From positions 434,001 to 498,000 of the forward strand of contig NZ_FNVZ01000005.1 in NCBI RefSeq assembly GCF_900104625.1: a DNA stretch of 64,000 bases, in the 5' to 3' direction. Origin of the DNA: Leptotrichia massiliensis (GTDB lineage: Bacteria > Fusobacteriota > Fusobacteriia > Fusobacteriales > Leptotrichiaceae). Each line of letters opens with the position of its first letter. Within the stretch, counting starts at the first letter, position 1. This document shows, piece by piece, positions 9,214 to 17,554 of the stretch. Made by a program: the position numbers and the translations under genes. The notes under the pieces are model-generated. The model worked only from the letters and a program-made list of their open reading frames with translations, did not search any database and had not been told where the DNA came from.

Positions 9214-10227
9214 ATGAAAAAGATAATTTTAATTTTGATAAGTGTATTATTTTTAGTGAGCTGTAGTGGGGATATCCCCTTCTCGGAGGAGGAAAAAGGA
9301 GCTTTAAAAAAGGCAAAAACGGAAATTGCTGAAATGAAGAAAAAACCGACAATGGCAGAAAAGGAAAGAATTTTGCAAAAGGGACTAGAAGTTCAGAAAA
9401 AATATTTACGAATTGGGGTAGTGTATTTTAAAAGTGTGGAAAAGGATATTCCAATAGCAGATTATTATCTAGCAAGAAACTATAGTGCGAGAGGGGAAAA
9501 AGAAAAGGCACTCAAATGGGCAAGAAAAGGCTCGGACAGAGGAGTGAAGGAAGCAAGTGCATTTGCAGGACAGATTTATGCTAATCAGAGAGATGAAATG
9601 AATGCAAGAAAATATTATATAAAGGCAATGGATCAGGGAGATTATAGTGAAGATACATTGTTTAGAGTGTGGGTATATGGAGAAAGGAAAGAAATTAATA
9701 GCGAAGTGGTGGAAGCATTTAAAAGAAATTTAAATAAAAATATTGAGGTAAAAAATGCTTTGGCTTTTTATTATCAGAGGCACGATTACTTTGATGAAGC
9801 TGAAAAACTCTACAAGGAGCTTGTTAATGAAAAATATCCGAATGCAGAAAGACTTTTAGGGGAACTTTATATGTGGAAAAAAGATTATGACAAAGCTGAA
9901 GAATGGTTATTAAAAGAATCGGAAAAATTATTTTCACATTCAGAAGACAATGTGAAACGGATTGAAGAAAAAAGAGCAAGATTATTGCGTCTGTTAGCAG
10001 AAGTTTATGAAATGAAAGGAGATTACGGCAAGGCTGAAAATAGTCTTTTAAAAGCAAAAGAACTTGCACATAAGGAACTTGCATTAACGAGTTTAGCCAA
10101 ATTATATGAAAAGCAAGGGAAATATAATCAAGCTTTGAAAATAAATGAAGAATTAGAAGAATTGGAAAAAATAGAAAAACAGAAAAAATTAAATCATAAA
10201 AGAAATAAAAAATGGAGAGTTTTATGA
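9214..10227 (+). CDS. TPR-repeat lipoprotein
   Basis: 337 residues. The N-terminus MKKIILILISVLFLVSC is a type II signal peptide with lipobox LVSC (Cys17), so the protein should be lipidated and envelope-anchored. From about residue 60 on it is built of TPR/Sel1-like helical repeats (for example ADYYLARNYSARGEKEKALKWARKG and the later DYGKAENSLLKAKELAHKELALTSLAKLYEKQGKYNQAL). The likely role is a periplasmic scaffold; the partner is unknown. GAAAGG precedes ATG 9214. The stop overlaps the start of the next gene in an ATGA arrangement, so they are translationally coupled. Confidence 0.8.
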   Translation: MKKIILILISVLFLVSCSGDIPFSEEEKGALKKAKTEIAEMKKKPTMAEKERILQKGLEVQKKYLRIGVVYFKSVEKDIPIADYYLARNYSARGEKEKALKWARKGSDRGVKEASAFAGQIYANQRDEMNARKYYIKAMDQGDYSEDTLFRVWVYGERKEINSEVVEAFKRNLNKNIEVKNALAFYYQRHDYFDEAEKLYKELVNEKYPNAERLLGELYMWKKDYDKAEEWLLKESEKLFSHSEDNVKRIEEKRARLLRLLAEVYEMKGDYGKAENSLLKAKELAHKELALTSLAKLYEKQGKYNQALKINEELEELEKIEKQKKLNHKRNKKWRVL

Positions 10228-10721
10228 GAATAGAGAAACTGGAATTTGTAAAAAATATTGATAAATTTGAAAATAATTCTGATGAATATGTAGAGATTAA
10301 TTTAAATAGGAAGGTAACGGAACTTTCAAGCGTTTCGTATGAAAAAAAATTATACAGTTTTTATTTATTAATAGGAGAAGACGGGAGAATAAATTCGCTG
10401 GAAATTCTCAATATATTGAAAATGGCTAAATTTACACATAAAATAGAAGTTCCTGAAAATATAATAGAAGGCGAGATTTATTTTAAAAGGGAAGAATACA
10501 ATGAAGATGGTATAAAAGTTAAAGAATTAGATTTTTTGGAGATTGATATTTCCAAAAATATTATCAGATGTTATTTTACTGATAACAGGCTTAATATTTA
10601 TTTTGGAGTAAAAATTTGTGAAAATATAGTAATCTTAATAAATAGGAATAATTATGCAGAAGGAATTTTGATTTATGGAAAATTTGAAATTGAAAATGAT
10701 AGATTTTACTGGAAAAAGTGA
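10224..10721 (+). CDS. Unknown protein coupled to the TPR lipoprotein
   Basis: 165 residues starting at the ATG that overlaps the lipoprotein stop (ATGA, 10224-10227), with GGAGAG at 10214-10219 as ribosome site. A longer start at 10212 would bury that site in the coding region. No signal peptide and no membrane helix; acidic, mainly beta-type composition (MRIEKLEFVKNIDKF...). I do not recognise the family. Its gene overlaps the next by about 47 bases, so the two are an operon with the lipoprotein. Confidence 0.55.
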   Translation: MRIEKLEFVKNIDKFENNSDEYVEINLNRKVTELSSVSYEKKLYSFYLLIGEDGRINSLEILNILKMAKFTHKIEVPENIIEGEIYFKREEYNEDGIKVKELDFLEIDISKNIIRCYFTDNRLNIYFGVKICENIVILINRNNYAEGILIYGKFEIENDRFYWKK

Positions 10722-11103
10722 GAATGTGGTAAGCGAGCGAGATATGATTTTTTCTTTTAATAACGGAGAGATAAAAATATATTTGTCTTATGAAACAGGA
10801 GAACTGAAAAAAATAGAAATAGTTAGTGAAAATGAAAAAATTGAAAAAAAAATTGAACGGGAAGCGGTATTAAAATTTAAGGGGAATTCGGTTATTTTGG
10901 ATTATGAATATGGATTGTACGAGTATGTGGAAATAGAAATTGAGGATAAGCTGGAAAAATATTGGGCTGATGGAAAAACAGTTTATTTAAAGGAAAGGAA
11001 GAAAATTTTTTTAGAAGTTGAAGTTTGGGAGGGATATTTGCTATTTTTTGATGATGAATACGATGTAGTAAAAGTAAAAAGAAATTATCTGATAAAGTTT
11101 TAA
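10675..11103 (+). CDS. Unknown small acidic protein
   Basis: Up to 142 residues. There is no good ribosome site at ATG 10675. Later in-frame ATGs at 10696 and 10744 would give 135 or 119 residues and reduce the overlap with the previous gene. The sequence is rich in Glu, Lys and aromatic residues in alternating beta-strand-like runs (EIKIYLSYETGELKKIEIV, YEYVEIEIEDKLEKYW), with no signal peptide. It looks like a soluble beta protein. The family is not recognised; it may be a relative of the preceding gene. Confidence 0.45.
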   Translation: MENLKLKMIDFTGKSENVVSERDMIFSFNNGEIKIYLSYETGELKKIEIVSENEKIEKKIEREAVLKFKGNSVILDYEYGLYEYVEIEIEDKLEKYWADGKTVYLKERKKIFLEVEVWEGYLLFFDDEYDVVKVKRNYLIKF

Positions 11104-11260
11104 AAATTCAATTGGAACAGTTGTGATGATATTTCCTGAATTTCCAAATGATTATATGGTGGGGTTTATGGAAGATGAGAAGACTTTAGATATTTTAGTT
11201 ATTAAGGGGATTGAAAAAATAATAAAATTTGTAAACACAAATACTCTTGTTTTTTTATAA
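11099..11260 (+). pseudogene. DUF4926-like gene remnant or 44-residue ORF
   Basis: Just after the previous stop, a frame open from 11096 reads Ser-Ile-Gly-Thr-Val-Val-Met-Ile-Phe-Pro-Glu-Phe and goes on to GFMEDEKTLDILVIKGIEKI before TAA 11258-11260. The pattern GTVV..FP....Y.V.F.D..G.TL..L is that of DUF4926 proteins, but the N-terminal third (the LPEYGLKKGD part) is missing. ATG 11126 could start a 44-residue product but has no ribosome site. I read it as a truncated relic. Confidence 0.4.
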
Positions 11261-11275
11261 AAAATGTGGTATTCT
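11247..11275 (+). promoter_or_regulatory. Predicted promoter for the RclA-like gene
   Basis: TTGTTT (11247-11252), 17 bases, then TATTCT (11270-11275) with an extended -10 TG at 11267-11268. It lies about 75 bases before the oxidoreductase start. Confidence 0.45.
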
Positions 11276-11349
11276 TAAGACAAGGAAATCTAATTTTATA
11301 ATGAATACAATTATGTAACTAATTGTATAGAATGGAAAGGACGAAGAAA

Positions 11350-12723
11350 ATGAAAAAATATGATGCAATAATAATTGGATTTGGAAAAGGTGGAAAAACT
11401 TTGGCAGGATTTTTAGCTGGGAAAGGTCAAAATGTGGCTTTGATTGAGAAATCGGACAAGATGTATGGAGGGACTTGTATAAATATTGGGTGTATTCCTA
11501 CAAAAAAACTTGTTGACAGTACAAAAGTTCTTAAAAATAAAGGATTAAGCAGTATTGAGGAAAAGGAAAAATTTTATGAAGAAAGCATAAATAATAAAAA
11601 TACATTGATTGGTGCATTACGTGGAAAAAATTATGAAATGCTGGCTACAAAGGAAAATATTGATATTTATGATGGGTTTGGAAGTTTTGCTTCAAAAAAT
11701 GTTGTTAATATTGAAAGTAATGGGGAAAATGTTCAGATTGAAGGAGAAAAAATATTTATAAATACAGGTTCGACTACAATAATTCCTGGTATAAAAGGGC
11801 TTAAAGAAAGTAACCATGTGTATACAAGCACTTCAATTATGGAACTGAAGGAACTTCCTAAAAAATTGACTATTTTGGGAGCAGGGTACATTGGGCTGGA
11901 ATTTGCTTCGATGTATGCTGATTTTGGATCAGAAGTTACAGTGATTGATTTGGCACAAAGACTTATGCCTAGAGAAGATGAAGAAATTGCTGATAGGGCA
12001 AAGGCTATATTTGAGGCAAAAGGAATTAAATTTTTACTAGAATCAAAAATTGAGAAAATTGTTGATAAAAATGGAAAAGGGTATGTGCAAATTTCACAAG
12101 GGTCAAGCAAGAGCGAAATTGAATCAGATGCAATTCTTGTGGCAATCGGAAGAAAACCTAATACAGAAAGTCTTAATCTAGAAGCGGCAGGAGTAAAAAC
12201 TGATGAAAAAGGTGCGGTTGTAGTTGACGAAACATTGAAAACAACAGCTGATAACATTTGGGCAATGGGAGATGTGAAAGGCGGACTTCAATTTACATAT
12301 ATTTCTCTTGACGACTTTAGAATAATAAGAGATAATCTTTACAATGGAGGAAACAGAACGGTAAACGACAGAAATGTAATTCCATACAGCGTATTCATAA
12401 ATCCACCTTTATCAAGAGTTGGAATGACTGAAAGCGAAGCAATTGCCAAAGGATACGAAGTAAAAACAGGAAGACTTGAAGCAATGGCAATTCCAAAAGC
12501 AAAAATAGAAGGTGTAACAGATGGACTACTTAAGGCAGTTATAGATGCAAAAACAGATAAAATACTGGGATGTACTTTATTATGCAACACTTCCCACGAA
12601 ATGATAAACATTGTTGCAGCAGCCATGAAAGCTGAACAAAAATATACATTCCTAAAAGATATGATATTTACTCACCCTACAATGAGTGAGGCTTTGAATG
12701 ATTTGTTTGGAAGTGTGAAATAA
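11350..12723 (+). CDS. RclA-like FAD-dependent pyridine nucleotide-disulfide oxidoreductase
   Basis: 457 residues from ATG 11350 (ribosome site GAAAGGA 11336-11342); an upstream in-frame ATG at 11323 lies before that site. Domains in order: FAD-binding IIGFGKGG, redox pair in YGGTCINIGCIPTKK (Cys43 and Cys48), NAD-binding LGAGYIGLEFASMY, second FAD motif TTADNIWAMGDV, and a dimerisation domain with the HPTMSEALND His-Glu pair. The N-terminus and redox region resemble E. coli RclA, not lipoamide dehydrogenase. RclA-type enzymes reduce hypothiocyanous acid and have also been reported to reduce Cu(II). No 2-oxoacid dehydrogenase genes are near, which argues against Lpd. In an oral bacterium defence against HOSCN would make sense, but that is inference. 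Confidence 0.8.
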   Translation: MKKYDAIIIGFGKGGKTLAGFLAGKGQNVALIEKSDKMYGGTCINIGCIPTKKLVDSTKVLKNKGLSSIEEKEKFYEESINNKNTLIGALRGKNYEMLATKENIDIYDGFGSFASKNVVNIESNGENVQIEGEKIFINTGSTTIIPGIKGLKESNHVYTSTSIMELKELPKKLTILGAGYIGLEFASMYADFGSEVTVIDLAQRLMPREDEEIADRAKAIFEAKGIKFLLESKIEKIVDKNGKGYVQISQGSSKSEIESDAILVAIGRKPNTESLNLEAAGVKTDEKGAVVVDETLKTTADNIWAMGDVKGGLQFTYISLDDFRIIRDNLYNGGNRTVNDRNVIPYSVFINPPLSRVGMTESEAIAKGYEVKTGRLEAMAIPKAKIEGVTDGLLKAVIDAKTDKILGCTLLCNTSHEMINIVAAAMKAEQKYTFLKDMIFTHPTMSEALNDLFGSVK

Positions 12724-12800
12724 AGAAAATAAAAAATATTTTAGTTAAAATTTATGAATTTTTATGAAGTATTAAAAATACTACAAAGAATGGAGAATAA

Positions 12801-13307
12801 ATGGGCGAGTTAATAATTATGGGATTAGTAGTATTTTATAATCTATTTAAGATTATTTTTAATATTATAAGAGTAATTTTTTTAAAGAAAAAAGTAAAAA
12901 GGTTTTTGAAAATGGATTTAATTTCTGAAATAATTTATTTTTTAGGATGGATAAATTTGATGAGAAATGCAATTATTTTAGTACCTAGCCAAATATTTCA
13001 TTCAGTTTTTTACTATGTTGCTATTTTAATATTTTTGATAAATAAAAGAAACAAAAAAATTCATAATTATATTTTATTTTCGATAATAACAATTGATATA
13101 ATAATTGTATTATTTCTTCTAAATATGCTAAAATTATATCTTATTACGTTCATTACGGTAATTGTGTATATTTTTATAATTGTAATTTTAAGAAAAGATA
13201 GAGATAAATTACGAGATTGTGGATATTTAACACTATCTTTATTAGATATTGCAAATATTTTTATATCATATATTGCATTTATAGGATATGTTGCTTCGGC
13301 ATTTTAA
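12801..13307 (+). CDS. Unknown small integral membrane protein
   Basis: 168 residues with about five hydrophobic helices separated by short basic loops (LKKKVKRFLK, INKRNKKIHN, LRKDRDKLRD), so a polytopic inner-membrane protein. TGGAGAAT precedes ATG 12801. There are no catalytic or binding motifs that I can assign. It follows the RclA-like gene by about 77 bases and may share its transcript. Confidence 0.5.
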   Translation: MGELIIMGLVVFYNLFKIIFNIIRVIFLKKKVKRFLKMDLISEIIYFLGWINLMRNAIILVPSQIFHSVFYYVAILIFLINKRNKKIHNYILFSIITIDIIIVLFLLNMLKLYLITFITVIVYIFIIVILRKDRDKLRDCGYLTLSLLDIANIFISYIAFIGYVASAF

Positions 13308-13348
13308 AAAATAATAGATAGAATAATAAATAAAAAATTTCTTTAAAT

Positions 13349-13385
13349 GAAAATCACGGTTATTAAGATTAACTGTGATTTTTTG
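13349..13385 (+). terminator. Rho-independent terminator after the small membrane protein
   Basis: AAAATCACGGTTA (about 13350-13362) pairs with TAACTGTGATTTT (13370-13382) with one internal mismatch, then a T tract. Confidence 0.75.
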
Positions 13386-13438
13386 TTTTAGGAATTTATA
13401 GAATATATAAATTGGGGAGAAATATTTTTTGAAAAGTG

Positions 13439-13467
13439 TTGATAAATTATAGTCAATACAGTATAAT
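13439..13467 (+). promoter_or_regulatory. Strong predicted promoter with a ~185-base untranslated leader before the DUF896 gene
   Basis: TTGATA (13439-13444), 17 bases, TATAAT (13462-13467). The next start codon is at 13652, so the leader would be about 175-180 bases. No family of riboswitch was recognised in it. A weak inverted repeat (AACCCC...GGGCTT, about 13530-13550) is the only structure I could pick out by eye. Confidence 0.55.
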
Positions 13468-13651
13468 AATATTGTTACATACTTTTTGGATTACGAAATT
13501 TCTGCAATAGAAAAAAGATAAAAAAAATAACCCCAACATTAAGGGCTTAAACATAATCGAATTTTACTTTAATATGTTATGCCATATTTTAGATAAAATC
13601 AAGATGGAAATTAGAAATTAAAGTAATATTTTTAGAAAGGAAAATTTAAAA

Positions 13652-13873
13652 ATGGAAGATATTATTAAAAAAGTAAATGAATTTTCGAGGTTAGCACGTG
13701 AGAGGGAATTGACGGAAGAAGAGAAGAAAGAGCGTGAAAAATATAGAAAAATGTATATTGAAAAATTTAAGGAAAGTGTGAGGGGACATTTGGATAGCAT
13801 TAAGGTTGTTAGAGTGGATGACGATGGGAATCCAATTGATGATGACGGAAATATTATTGAGCCTGAAGCTTAA
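13652..13873 (+). CDS. DUF896 (UPF0291, YnzC-like) protein
   Basis: A 73-residue cytosolic protein beginning MEDIIKKVNEFSRLARERELTEEEKKERE, the two-helix hairpin pattern of the DUF896/YnzC family (INELA.K.K..GLTEEE..E...LR..Y...F). It goes on with ESVRGHLDSIKVV as usual. The C-terminal tail is acidic (VDDDGNPIDDDGN). The function in Bacillus is unknown, with YneA-operon and SOS links reported for relatives. AGAAAGGAAAA precedes ATG 13652. Confidence 0.85.
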   Translation: MEDIIKKVNEFSRLARERELTEEEKKEREKYRKMYIEKFKESVRGHLDSIKVVRVDDDGNPIDDDGNIIEPEA

Positions 13874-13911
13874 ATAAAACAGTAATAATAGCATTTAGAG
13901 ATTAATCTTTT

Positions 13912-13942
13912 AAAATCTTGAAAGTTGGATTGATAAGATTTT
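13912..13942 (+). terminator. Weak hairpin after the DUF896 gene
   Basis: AAAATCTT (13912-13919) pairs with AAGATTTT (13935-13942) around a 15-base loop. The T tract is short, so this is a possible weak terminator only. Confidence 0.35.
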
Positions 13943-13986
13943 GGTAATTGTTTAAAGTGGATTAGGAAGGGAATGAGTGGAAATTT

Positions 13987-14649
13987 ATGAAATACGATTT
14001 AGTTATATTTGATTTGGACGGGACGCTTATGGATACGTCGAAATCTATTACAAAGACTGTAAATTCAGCGATGGAAGAACTTGGGAAAAAGCAATATTCT
14101 GCTAATGAATGTGTAAAATTTGTTGGTGGTGGAGTTTCAGGGCTTGCACGGAATATTTTGGGAAAAGAGAAATATGAGGATGTAACGAATGAGAAAATGG
14201 AAAAAGTTATAAGAAAATATTATGATATTTACTTTGACTATGGTGTTGAGCCTTATGAAGGAATACCTGAATTGCTTGATTTTCTGGAACAGAATGGTGT
14301 GAAAAAAGGTATTGTAACAAACAAGGATCATGAAACAGCTTTATCTGCAGTTGATAAAAAATTATCTAAATGGAAATTTGATGGAATATTTGGTTCAAAT
14401 GAAAAGGAATATCCAAATAAACCGAATCCGTATAATGTTCACAAAATGGCACAAAACTTAAATATTTCAAAAGAAAAAATATTATTTGTTGGAGATATGC
14501 TTGTGGATGTAAATACAGCTAAAAATGCTGGAATTGATATTGTTTACTGTAAATGGGGATTTGGTGAAGTAAAAGGTGAGGATGGAATTGATGAAGATGT
14601 AAAGGTGTCTAGCGTTCAGGAAATTATTGAAAGAATAAAAGGTAAATAG
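13987..14649 (+). CDS. HAD-superfamily phosphatase, phosphoglycolate-phosphatase-like
   Basis: A 220-residue HAD hydrolase. Motif I is FDLDGTL with nucleophile Asp9 and acid/base Asp11; motif II is IVTNK; motif III is the Lys in PNKPNP; motif IV is VGDMLVDVNTAKNAG. The helical cap between residues 16 and 85 is of the class used by phosphoglycolate phosphatases (Gph) and pyrophosphatase PpaX. Substrate cannot be told from the sequence. Soluble and cytosolic. ATG 13987 follows GGAAGGGAATGAG. It probably forms its own unit, closed by the terminator at 14662. Confidence 0.85.
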   Translation: MKYDLVIFDLDGTLMDTSKSITKTVNSAMEELGKKQYSANECVKFVGGGVSGLARNILGKEKYEDVTNEKMEKVIRKYYDIYFDYGVEPYEGIPELLDFLEQNGVKKGIVTNKDHETALSAVDKKLSKWKFDGIFGSNEKEYPNKPNPYNVHKMAQNLNISKEKILFVGDMLVDVNTAKNAGIDIVYCKWGFGEVKGEDGIDEDVKVSSVQEIIERIKGK

Positions 14650-14661
14650 AAAGTTTTTAGG

Positions 14662-14701
14662 AAAAAATCGTTTTAGTATTTTGTATTAAGACGTTTTTTT
14701 T
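14662..14701 (+). terminator. Rho-independent terminator after the HAD phosphatase gene
   Basis: CGTTTT (14669-14674) pairs with AAGACG (14688-14693, one G-T pair) inside flanking AAAAAA and TTTTTTTT runs. Confidence 0.65.
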
Positions 14702-14734
14702 ATTTATATTTTGATGTCTTTTAAAATAAAAAAT

Positions 14735-14770
14735 GTGGTATAATTTATTAATACTATTCCCCATTAAAAT
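14735..14770 (+). promoter_or_regulatory. Extended -10 promoter element next to a solo left end of the dispersed repeat
   Basis: TGTGGTATAAT (14734-14744) is a good extended -10 element. Immediately after it, AATACTATTCCCCATTAAA (14749-14767) matches the left end of the dispersed repeat described at 33.3 and 35.1 kb. The rest of the 328-base gap (14650-14977) is AT-rich with further -10-like TATAAT-type strings around 14875-14905 and no gene that I can support. Confidence 0.4.
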
Positions 14771-14977
14771 AATAGAATTAGTATAAATAGTTGAAATCAA
14801 AAAATTCATGAAATTATGAAAAACATTTATTAAGCAATGCATAATTTGAAATCTATAGGTCATAAAAAATTTAATATAATATAGGGATTTGAATATAATA
14901 TCTATAATTTTTTAGATTAATTGATTTTTTTATTTTATGAATTGTTATAAAAAAAATTTGGAAAAGGATTTTTATTT

Positions 14978-15994
14978 ATGAAAAAAATTTTAAAAAGAGT
15001 GATATTGTTGATGTTGTTGTTGATAACTGTAATGACTTGTGGTGAAAATAGTGATAAAAATAAAAGAATAGAAAATAATATTGAAAAGCAAAATGAAAGT
15101 GAGAATGTTATTGAAAAACCTAAAAATCCATATTTAGTGGAGAAGGGGAAAGTTTATTTTAATGGCGAAATAGTGAAAGGTGCGGATATTACAACATTTG
15201 GATGGATTGAGGGGACTTGGTACGGAAAAGATGAGAATAATGTCTATTTTGAAGGGGAGAAAGTTGGAAAATTAGAAGACAAGCCGATTGAGAGAATAAA
15301 TAATTATTTGGTAAAGTCAGGAAATGCCCTTTATTATTTTTATTGGAAAATCGATAATTTGAAAAACAGTAAGATGGAAATAATTGCGAATAAGGAAGAC
15401 GGAGCTGAATATTATATTAAAGATGGGAAAAATGTTTACTTTTTAGAAAGAAATATTAATTTTCCTGAATTTGACGGGAAATTAATTTTACTAAGAAATA
15501 TTGACTATAATACATTTGAAGTGATTAATAAAAAATATTTTAGATATGTAAAAGACAAAACAGGAATTTATTATGTTGCAAATGGGAAGGCGGATGAATT
15601 GAAGGGACTGGATAAAAATAGTTTTAAAATCATTGATTTTGTCTTTTCTGCGGATAAGAATAGGGTGTACTATAGGGGAATTAAGCTGGAAAAGATTTTA
15701 TCTAATGGATTTGAAGTTGTGGGAAATGTTTATGATGTGAGTTATTATCTGAAAGATAGCGAAAAGGTGTATTTTTTGAATGAAATATCCGAATTAAGTG
15801 TTATAGAAAAGGCGGATTCAAAGACTTTTGCATTAATAAACGATTTATATTCAAAAGATAAAAATAATATTTTTTGCGATGGAAAAATTTTGGAAGGAGC
15901 TGATGTCAAGAGTTTTAAAGTATTTTATGATTCAGATGTAGAAACAGCGAAAGATAGCAAGCACGGGTATTATGATTGTTATTCTGTGAGATAA
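14978..15994 (+). CDS. DKNYY-family lipoprotein
   Basis: 338 residues with a type II signal peptide and lipobox-like VMTC (Cys21). The body consists of repeats of the DKNYY family: short beta units such as YLVEKGKVYFNGEIVKGADITTF, SADKNRVYYRGIKLE and YSKDKNNIFCDGKILEGADVKSFKV. These proteins are thought to be envelope beta-solenoid or propeller-like scaffolds; no activity is established. A Cys-rich end (YYDCYSVR) closes the protein. GGAAAAGGA precedes ATG 14978. It is followed after 37 bases by another DKNYY gene, so it is an operon of paralogues. Confidence 0.8.
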   Translation: MKKILKRVILLMLLLITVMTCGENSDKNKRIENNIEKQNESENVIEKPKNPYLVEKGKVYFNGEIVKGADITTFGWIEGTWYGKDENNVYFEGEKVGKLEDKPIERINNYLVKSGNALYYFYWKIDNLKNSKMEIIANKEDGAEYYIKDGKNVYFLERNINFPEFDGKLILLRNIDYNTFEVINKKYFRYVKDKTGIYYVANGKADELKGLDKNSFKIIDFVFSADKNRVYYRGIKLEKILSNGFEVVGNVYDVSYYLKDSEKVYFLNEISELSVIEKADSKTFALINDLYSKDKNNIFCDGKILEGADVKSFKVFYDSDVETAKDSKHGYYDCYSVR

Positions 15995-16031
15995 TTAAAG
16001 GAATAATGGATTTGAAAAAAGGAGGATTTTT

Positions 16032-17402
16032 ATGAGAAGCACTGTTTTAAGAATATTAGGTTTGTTAATTTTAATAGGAAATGCGGGATTTTCTGAATAC
16101 ATTATTGAAAATGGTAAAATTTATTATAATGAGGATTATCATAAAACTTTGGTTGTAAAGCGGATAGATGATGAAAAAAGTGAAAAATATTTAACAAAAA
16201 GTCCCGATTTAAAGAGTTTTAAAATTCTGAATGAGAATTTTGCGAAAGACAAGGATACTATTTATTATAAGGAATATGATATTTTGGAGGCAGATATAAA
16301 TAGTTTTGAAATATTGGATGAAGATACTGGAAAAGACAAAAATTATATTTATTTATATGGGGAGACTGTACGGTATGAAAATAGTGGCGAACCGGTAGAT
16401 ATGAAAAAAGTTACTTTTTATGAGAATTCTAAGGGTAAAATGTATTATTTTAGAAATAAAAATGACATCTATGTTATGGAAGGAATATATGCAGAAAAAG
16501 TTGATAACGTGGATAAAAGGACTTTTGAAGATTTAGGTGGAGGCTTTGGAAGAGATAAAAACTGGATTTATTCTGGAAAAATGAAATTGAGAAATATAGA
16601 CAGGGAAAGTTTTGAAAATATTGGTGATGGATATATAAAGGATAAGAATGGCATTTATAGAGATGCAGAAGTAATTTTTTATGATAGTGATGATTCCTAT
16701 AATATTTCAAAGTTGGAAAATGTTGATAAAGAGAGCTTTGAGAATATTGGAGAGGGATATTCAAAAGACAAAAATAACATTTACTACAATAATGAAAAAT
16801 TTAAGAATATAGATGTAAAAACTTTTCAATTAATAGGTAATGGTTTTTCAAAGGATAAAAATAATGTTTATTTTGAAAAAAATAAAATTGAAGGAGCAGA
16901 AGCAAAAACTTTTCAAATAGTGGATAATTTCTTTGAAAAAGATAAAAGCAATGTTTTTTATAAAGAATATAAATTAAAAAATATAAGCCCAATTGAATTT
17001 CAGACACTGTATATGAGTAAAAATGCTAATGTTGCGTATGCAATATTTTTTAAAAATAAGGATGGAGTATTTAAGCTGTTAATTGAAGATCCTTTTGATT
17101 TGACGAAAAATAAGGTTGTAAAATTGAACGTAGATAAGGATAGTGTAAAAATACTTAGTAAAAATTATTATAAAGATAGAAATAATGTTTATTGTAATGA
17201 CAAAGTGCTAAAAGGTGCTGATGTAAAAACTTTTGAACTGGTAGGAAATGACAAGGATGAAGCAATGGATGAATTTATAGATACTTTGGAAAATATTTTT
17301 GACGCTTTTAGTTCACTAGAAAAAAGCAACGAAACTAAAAAGAGTTCAATTACAGCACAGGATAAAAATCATAAATATGAATATTGTAGAATTGTGAAAT
17401 AA
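16032..17402 (+). CDS. Exported DKNYY-repeat protein
   Basis: 456 residues with a Sec signal peptide (about residues 1-22, RILGLLILIGNAGFS). At least eight repeats of the form SFENIGDGYIKDKNGIYRDAEV, YSKDKNNIYYNNEKFKNIDVKTFQLIGNGF follow, the clearest DKNYY array in the window. The final repeat is followed by an acidic spacer and a short tail ending YEYCRIVK. It has no lipobox, unlike its neighbour, so it may be periplasmic or surface-located. AAAGGAGGATTTTT precedes ATG 16032. A third, smaller DKNYY gene lies on the minus strand at 55.4 kb. Confidence 0.82.
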   Translation: MRSTVLRILGLLILIGNAGFSEYIIENGKIYYNEDYHKTLVVKRIDDEKSEKYLTKSPDLKSFKILNENFAKDKDTIYYKEYDILEADINSFEILDEDTGKDKNYIYLYGETVRYENSGEPVDMKKVTFYENSKGKMYYFRNKNDIYVMEGIYAEKVDNVDKRTFEDLGGGFGRDKNWIYSGKMKLRNIDRESFENIGDGYIKDKNGIYRDAEVIFYDSDDSYNISKLENVDKESFENIGEGYSKDKNNIYYNNEKFKNIDVKTFQLIGNGFSKDKNNVYFEKNKIEGAEAKTFQIVDNFFEKDKSNVFYKEYKLKNISPIEFQTLYMSKNANVAYAIFFKNKDGVFKLLIEDPFDLTKNKVVKLNVDKDSVKILSKNYYKDRNNVYCNDKVLKGADVKTFELVGNDKDEAMDEFIDTLENIFDAFSSLEKSNETKKSSITAQDKNHKYEYCRIVK

Positions 17403-17475
17403 ACTTCAATTTTTTTAAAATTAAACTTTTAATTTATAAAATTTGTTATAAAAATGATTTAATTACAAAAATATC

Positions 17476-17504
17476 TTGACATAAAAATAAATTAATGATA
17501 ATAT
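17476..17504 (+). promoter_or_regulatory. Predicted promoter for the DAACS symporter gene
   Basis: A consensus TTGACA (17476-17481), 17 bases, TAATAT (17499-17504), about 50 bases before the start codon. Confidence 0.65.
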
Positions 17505-17554
17505 TTGTATATGAAAATTTTAAGAATAAATTTTAAATAAAATTAGGAGGAAAA

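Noticed and set aside
11350-12723. Dihydrolipoamide dehydrogenase (lpd)
   Set aside because: The N-terminal and redox-site segments fit RclA-type proteins better and no 2-oxoacid dehydrogenase subunit is near.
14657-14863. 68-codon minus-strand frame in the gap after the HAD phosphatase
   Set aside because: It overlaps the terminator and the solo repeat end and its composition is low-complexity AT-rich sequence; no ribosome site.
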